Source: Panulirus ornatus (Eukaryota; Arthropoda; Malacostraca; Decapoda; Palinuridae). From it: a stretch of 64,000 bases of DNA. Below, piece by piece: positions 59,195-64,000 of this stretch. A program made the translations under genes and the position numbers. Under the pieces are notes generated by a model. That model was not told the origin of the DNA and made no database searches. It worked only from the letters and a program-made list of their open reading frames with translations. The DNA lies in NCBI RefSeq assembly GCF_036320965.1, contig NC_092231.1:27393894-27457893 (forward strand), in the 5' to 3' direction. Each line of letters starts with the position of its first letter. Within the stretch, counting starts at the first letter, position 1.

Positions 59195-59197
<3 letters not shown>
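58807..59197 (-). mobile_element. PLE copy: terminal segment fused to GIY-YIG domain
   Basis: Minus strand. At the high end: TTCCTATGAGTCCACTGAGA, AAGTGCACTTTCATG and AATAATCACATCATTAGG, the terminal segment seen in the 56793 hairpin. An open frame (from 59152) then reads NNNTIKNILIRNSPEHCLGC, IYKVPCGNCDKFYVAQTGKD, VRFMQHEYSIRTGQVSNALF and RDIIESSLVILSN. This is the GIY-YIG endonuclease of Penelope-like elements with the RT missing. GIY is CIY and YIG is YVA, so activity is doubtful. Both sides are (TA)n. Confidence 0.8.

Positions 59198-59198
<1 letters not shown>

Positions 59199-59250
<52 letters not shown>
59199..59250. repeat. (TA)n tract
   Basis: TA tract between the PLE end and the poly(T) of a LINE-A1. 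Confidence 0.95.
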
Positions 59251-59261
<11 letters not shown>

Positions 59262-60265
59262 TTTTGCTTTGTCGCTGTCTCCCGTGTCTGCGAGGTAGCG
59301 CAAGGAAACAGACGAAAGAAATGGCCCAACCCACCCCCATACACATGTATATACATACGTCCACACACGCAAATATACATACCTACACAGCTTTCCATGG
59401 TTTACCCCAGTCGCTTCACATGCCCTGATTCAATCCACTGACAGCACGTCAACCCCTGGTATACCACATCGATCCAATTCACTCTATTCCTTGCCCTCCT
59501 TTCACCCTCATGCATGTTCAGGCTCCGATCACACAAAATCTTTTTCACTCCATCTTTCCACCTCCAATTTCATCTCCCACTTCTACTCGTTCCCTCCACC
59601 TCCGACACATATATCCTCTTGGTCAATCTTTCCTCACTCATTCTCTCCATGTGCCCAAACCATTTCAAAACACCCTCTTCTGCTCTCTCAACCACCCTCT
59701 TTATATTTCCACACATCTCTCTTACCCTTACCTTACTTACTCGATCAAACCACCTCACACAACACATTGTCCTCAAACATCTCATTTCCAGCACATCCAT
59801 CCTCCTGCGCACAACTCTATCCATAGCCCATGCCTCGCAACCATACAACATTGTTGGAACCACTATTCCTTCAAACATACCCATTTTTGCTTGCCGAGAT
59901 AATGTTCTCGACTTCCACACATTCTTCAAGGCTCCCAGGATTTTCGCCCCCTCCCCCACCCTATGATCCACTTCCGCTTCCATGGTTCCATCCGCTGCCA
60001 GATCCACTCCAAGATATCTAAAACACTTTACTTCCTCCAGTTTTTCTCCATTCAAACTTACCTCCCAATTGACTTGACACTCACCCCTACTGTACCTAAT
60101 CACCTTGTTCTTATTCACATTTACTCTTAACTTTCTTCTTTCACACACTTTACCAAACTAAGTCACCAGCTTCTGCAGTTTCTCACATGAATCAGCCACC
60201 AGCGCTGTATCATCAGCGAACAACAACTGACTCACTTCCCAAGCTCTCTCATCCCCAATAAGACT
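59251..60265 (-). mobile_element. LINE-A1 copy, 5'-truncated after motif B
   Basis: Poly(T), short 3' UTR, coding frame 59570-60148 and upstream pieces to RAWEVSQLLFADD near 60215. Changes include SKVRVREMCGNIKRV and a TAG near 60160. The GRP tail is partly altered (TSRSGR, then MKLEVERWSEKDFV-like). It ends at (TA)n. Confidence 0.85.
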
Positions 60266-60486
60266 TATATATATATATATATATTTTTTTTTTCTTTTTT
60301 TTTATACTTTGTCACTGTCTCCCGCGTTTGCGAGGTAGCGCAAGGAAACAGATGAAAGAAATGGCACAACCCCCCCATACACATGTATATACATACGTCC
60401 ACACACGCAAAAATACATACCTACACAGCTTTCCATGGTCTACCCCAGACGCTTCACATGCCTTGATTCAATCCACTGACAGCACG

Positions 60487-61827
60487 TCAGCCCCGGTATA
60501 CCACATCGCTCCAATTCACTCTGTTCCTTGCCCTCCTTTCACCCTCCTGCATGTTCAGGCCCCGTTCACACAAAATCTTTTTCACTCCATCTTTCCACCT
60601 CCAATTTGGTCTCCCTCTTCTCCTTGTTCCCTCCACCTCCGACACATATATCCTCTTGGTCAATCTTTCCTCACTCATCCTCTCCATGTGCCCAAACCAC
60701 TTCAAAACACCCTCTTCTGCTCTCTCAACCACGCTCTTTTTATTTCCACACATCTCTCTTACCCTTACGTTACTCACTCGATCAAACCACCTCACATCAC
60801 ACATTGTCCTCAAACATCTCATTTCCAGCACATCCATCCTCCTGCGCACAACTCTATCCATAGCCCACGCCTCGCAATCATACAACATTGTTGGAACCAC
60901 TATTCCTTCAAACATACCCATTTTTGCTTTCCGAGATAATGTTCTCGACTTCCACACATTCTTCAAGGCCCCCAGAATTTTCGCCCCCTCCCCCACCCTA
61001 TGATCCACTTCCGCTTCCATGGTTCCATCCGCTGCCATATCCACTCCCAGATATCTAAAACACTTCACTTCCTCCAGTTTTTCTCCATTCAAACTCACCT
61101 CCCAATTAACTTGACCCTCAACCCTACTGTACCTAATAACCTTGCTCTTATTCACATTTACTCTTAACTTTCTTCTTCCACACACTTTACCAAACTCAGT
61201 CACCAGCTTCTGCAGTTTCACACATGAATCAGCCACCAGCGCTGTGTCATCAGCGAACAACAACTGACTCACTTCCCAAGCTCTCTCATCCCCAACAGAC
61301 TTCATACTTGCCCCTCTTTCCAAAACTCTTGCATTTACCTCCCTAACAACCCCATCCATAAACAAATTAAACAACCATGGAGACATCACACACCCCTGCC
61401 GCAAACCTACATTCACTGAGAACCAATCACTTTCCTCTCTTCCTACACGTACACATGCCTTACATCCTCGATAAAAACTTTTCACTGCTTCTAACAACTT
61501 TCCTCCCACACCATATATTCTTAATACCTTCCACAGAGCATGTCTATCAACTCTATCATATGCCTTCTCCAGATCCATAAATGCTACATACAAATCCATT
61601 TGCTTTTCTAAGTATTTCTCACATACATTCTTCAAAGCAAACACCTGATCCACACATCCTCTACCACTTCTGAAACCACACTGCTCTTCCCCAATCTGAT
61701 GCTCTGTACATGCCTTCACCCTCTCAATCAATACCCTCCCATATAATTTACCAGGAATACTCAACAAACTTATACCTCTGTAACTGGAGCACTCACTCTT
61801 ATCCCCTTTGCCTTTGTACAATGGCAC
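60487..61827 (-). pseudogene. LINE-A1 RT and C-terminal open frame
   Basis: 446 codons: MPLYKGKGDKSECSSYRGIS at 1-20, QCGFRSGRGCVDQVF near 49-63, MDLEKAYDRVDRHALW near 83-98, GLRQGCVMSPWLFNLFMDG near 141-159, LLFADDTALVADS near 189-201 and GRPNWRWKDGVKK near 405-417. The catalytic Asp are kept. The missing N-terminal RT block lies upstream beyond the nonsense change. Confidence 0.8.
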
Positions 61828-61973
61828 TATGCACGCATTTCGCTAATCCTCAGGCACCTCACCATGAGTCATACATACATTAAATAACCTTACCAACCAG
61901 TCAACAATACAGTCACCCCCTTTTTTAATAAATTCCACTGCAATACCATCCAAACCTGCTGCCTTGCCGGCTT

Positions 61974-62762
61974 TCATCTTCCGCAAAGTTTCACTACCTC
62001 TTCTCTGTTTACCAAATCATTTTCCCTAACCCTCTCACTTTGCACACCACCTCGACCAAAACACCCTATATCTGCCACTCTATCATCAAACACATTCAAC
62101 AAACCTTCAAAATACTCACTCCATCTCATTCTCACATCACCACTACTTGTTATCACCTCCCCATTTGCGCCCTTCACTGAAGTTCCCATTTGCTCCCTTG
62201 TCTTACGCACTTTATTTACCTCCTTCCAGAACATCTTTTTATTCTCCCTAAAATTTAATGATACTCTCTCACCCCAACTCTCATTTGCCCTTTTTTTCAC
62301 CTCTTGCACCTTTCTCTTGACCTCCTGTCTCTTTCTTTTATACATCTCCCACTCAATTGCATTTTTTCCCTGCAAAAATCGTCCAAATACCTCTCTCTTC
62401 TCTTTCACTAATACTCTTACTTCTTCATCCCACCACTCACTACCCTTTCTAATCAACCCACCACCCACTCTTCTCATGCCACAAGCATCTTTTGCGCAAT
62501 CCATCACTGATTCCCTAAATACATACCATTCCTCCCCCACTCCCCTTACTTCCATTGTTCTCACCTTTTTCCATTCTGTACTCAGTCTCTCCTGGTACTT
62601 CCTCACACAGGTCTCCTTCTCAAGCTCACTTACTCTCACCACCCTCTTCACCCCAACATTCACTCTTCTTTTCTGAAAACCCATACAAATCTTCACCTTA
62701 GCCTCCACAAGATAATGATCAGATATCCCTCCAGTTGCACCTCTCAGCACATTAACATCCAA
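61974..62762 (-). pseudogene. LINE-A1 endonuclease end and linker
   Basis: 262 codons: RGATGGISDHYLVEAKVKIC near residue 6-25 (SDH motif), then a strongly basic linker (KYQERLSTEWKKVRTMEVRG, KRKRQEVKRKVQEVKKRANE) and the start of the RT domain (WSEYFEGLLNVFDDRVADIG). The basic linker probably binds RNA or DNA; that is inference from charge. Confidence 0.7.
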
Positions 62763-62764
62763 AA

Positions 62765-64000
62765 GTATGTATGCAGCATTTATGGATCTGGAGAAGGCAT
62801 ATGATAGAGTTGATAGAGATGCTCTGTGGAAGGTATTAAGAATATATGGTGTGGGAGGAAAGTTGTTAGAAGCAGTGAAAAGTTTTTATCCAGGGTGTAA
62901 GGCATGTGTACGTGTAGGAAGAGAGGAAAGTGATTGGTTCTCAGTGAATGTAGGTATGCGGCTGGGGTGTGTGATGTCTCCATGGTTGTTTAATTTGTTT
63001 ATGGATGGGGTTGTTAGGGAGGTAAATGCAAGAGTTTTGGAAAGAGGGGCAAGTATGAAGTCTGTTGGGGATGAGAGAGCTTGGGAAGTGAGTCAGTTGT
63101 TGTTCGCTGATGATACAGCGCTGGTGGCTGATTCATGTGAGAAACTGCAGAAGCTGGTGACTGAGTTTGGTAAAGTGTGTGGAAGAAGAAAGTTAAGAGT
63201 AAATGTGAATAAGTGCAAGGTTATTAGGTACAGTAGGGTTGAGGGTCAAGTCAATTGGGAGGTGAGTTTGAATGGAGAAAAACTGGAGGAAGTGAAGTGT
63301 TTTAGATATCTGGGAGTGGATCTGGCAGCGGATGGAACCATGGAAGCGGAAGTGGATCATAGGGTGGGGGAGGGGGCGAAAATTCTGGGGGCCTTGAAGA
63401 ATGTGTGGAAGTCGAGAACATTATCTCGGAAAGCAAAAATGGGTATGTTTGAAGGAATAGTGGTTCCAACAATGTTGTATGGTTGCGAGGCGTGGGCTAT
63501 GGATAGAGTTGTGCGCAGGAGGATGGATGTGCTGGAAATGAGATGTTTGAGGACAATGTGTGGTGTGAGGTGGTTTGATCGAGTGAGTAACGTAAGGGTA
63601 AGAGAGATGTGTGGAAATAAAAAGAGCGTGGTTGAGAGAGCAGAAGAGGGTGTTTTGAAGTGGTTTGGGCACATGGAGAGGATGAGTGAGGAAAGATTGA
63701 CCAAGAGGATATATGTGTCGGAGGTGGAGGGAACAAGGAGAAGAGGGAGACCAAATTGGAGGTGGAAAGATGGAGTGAAAAAGATTTTGTGTGATCGGGG
63801 CCTGAACATGCAGGAGGGTGAAAGGAGGGCAAGGAATAGAGTGAATTGGAGCGATGTGGTATACCGGAGTTGACGTGCTGTCAGTGGATTGAATCAAAGG
63901 CATGTGAAGCGTCTGGGGTAAGCCATGGAAAGCTGTGTAGGTATGTATATTTGCGTGTGTGGACGTATGTATATACATGTGTATGGGGGGGGTTGGGCCA
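62765..64000 (+). mobile_element. LINE-A1 copy, motif A to 3' UTR, cut by window end
   Basis: It starts at YAAFMDLEKAYDRVDRDALW. A 368-codon frame (62767-63873) has a motif B change GMRLGCVMSPWLF (normally GLRQGC), intact FADDTALVADS and a complete C-terminus. The short 3' UTR continues to the window end. It shares NVNKCKVIRYS with the copy at 55437. Confidence 0.9.
62767..63873 (+). pseudogene. LINE-A1 RT and C-terminal open frame
   Basis: 368 codons. Motif A AFMDLEKAYDR at 4-14, motif B GMRLGCVMSPWLFNLF near 63-78 (Gln to Leu at a conserved position), motif C LLFADDTALVADS near 111-123, GRPNWRWKDGVKK near 327-339, ending VVYRS. The first ATG is incidental, as the copy is 5'-truncated. Confidence 0.75.

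Larger units (their letters stand above)
60285..62764 (-). mobile_element. LINE-A1 copy, end of endonuclease to 3' end
   Basis: Poly(T), short 3' UTR (60300-60486), a 446-codon frame 60487-61827, a nonsense change near 61843 (Trp to stop), one base lost near 61988, then a 262-codon frame 61974-62762 covering the linker and the SDH motif (GGISDHYLVEAKVKI). It is truncated at LLDVNVLRG, directly joined to a plus-strand copy. Confidence 0.9.

Overview
This window looks like repeat-dominated nuclear DNA of an arthropod. A decapod crustacean is my best guess, because I associate the dominant LINE's 3' end (boxes like GCTACCTCGC and GCGGGAGACAGCG) with decapod genomic sequence; that is from memory and unverified. 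There are no operons or bacterial-type genes. Codon-open stretches are almost all retroelement debris, and only two short stretches look like host exons (about 625-864, and 41248-41417 on the minus strand).

Names used here are mine. LINE-A is the main family: a single-ORF, APE-endonuclease plus reverse-transcriptase non-LTR retrotransposon, RTE-like by its layout and its arginine-rich GRP C-terminus. Young copies (A1) have a short 3' UTR. Older copies (A2) have a longer 3' UTR. LINE-B and a CR1/Jockey-like element are other diverged LINEs. S1 is a roughly 245-bp non-autonomous element whose two ends both resemble the ends of LINE-A. PLE is a Penelope-like element with reverse transcriptase and GIY-YIG parts. 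Tigger-like pogo/mariner DNA transposons are also present.

Layout. 1-5.4 kb: possible exon, a (GT)n tract, a decayed minus-strand PLE split by a LINE-A insertion, and an 813-bp Tigger-like element with TA target duplication. 5.4-12.2 kb: old LINE-A2 copies in alternating orientation. 12.2-15.8 kb: unassigned sequence, a Tigger transposase C-terminal remnant, and an endonuclease remnant of another LINE. 15.8-19.5 kb: two LINE-A copies as a large inverted pair. 19.5-30 kb: chains of A1 and S1 copies separated by (TA)n tracts. 30.7-36.6 kb: a 2.08-kb tandem segmental duplication and a third LINE-A. 36.7-38.9 kb: an old LINE and a Tigger-like element with intact ends. 38.9-41.6 kb: mostly unique DNA with a convincing minus-strand exon. 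41.6-48.1 kb: nested and inverted LINE-A copies and a LINE-B. 48.1-49.2 kb: CR1-like and LINE-B fragments. 49.4-64 kb: the best LINE-A coding copy (956 codons, three nonsense codons, one frame), then further A1, S1 and PLE pieces.

How the parts relate: LINE-A would supply the enzymes. S1 probably borrows them through its LINE-like ends. The (TA)n tracts lie at most element boundaries and seem to act as landing or recombination sites, so later copies stack onto the ends of earlier ones. No LINE-A copy in the window is both full-length and intact.
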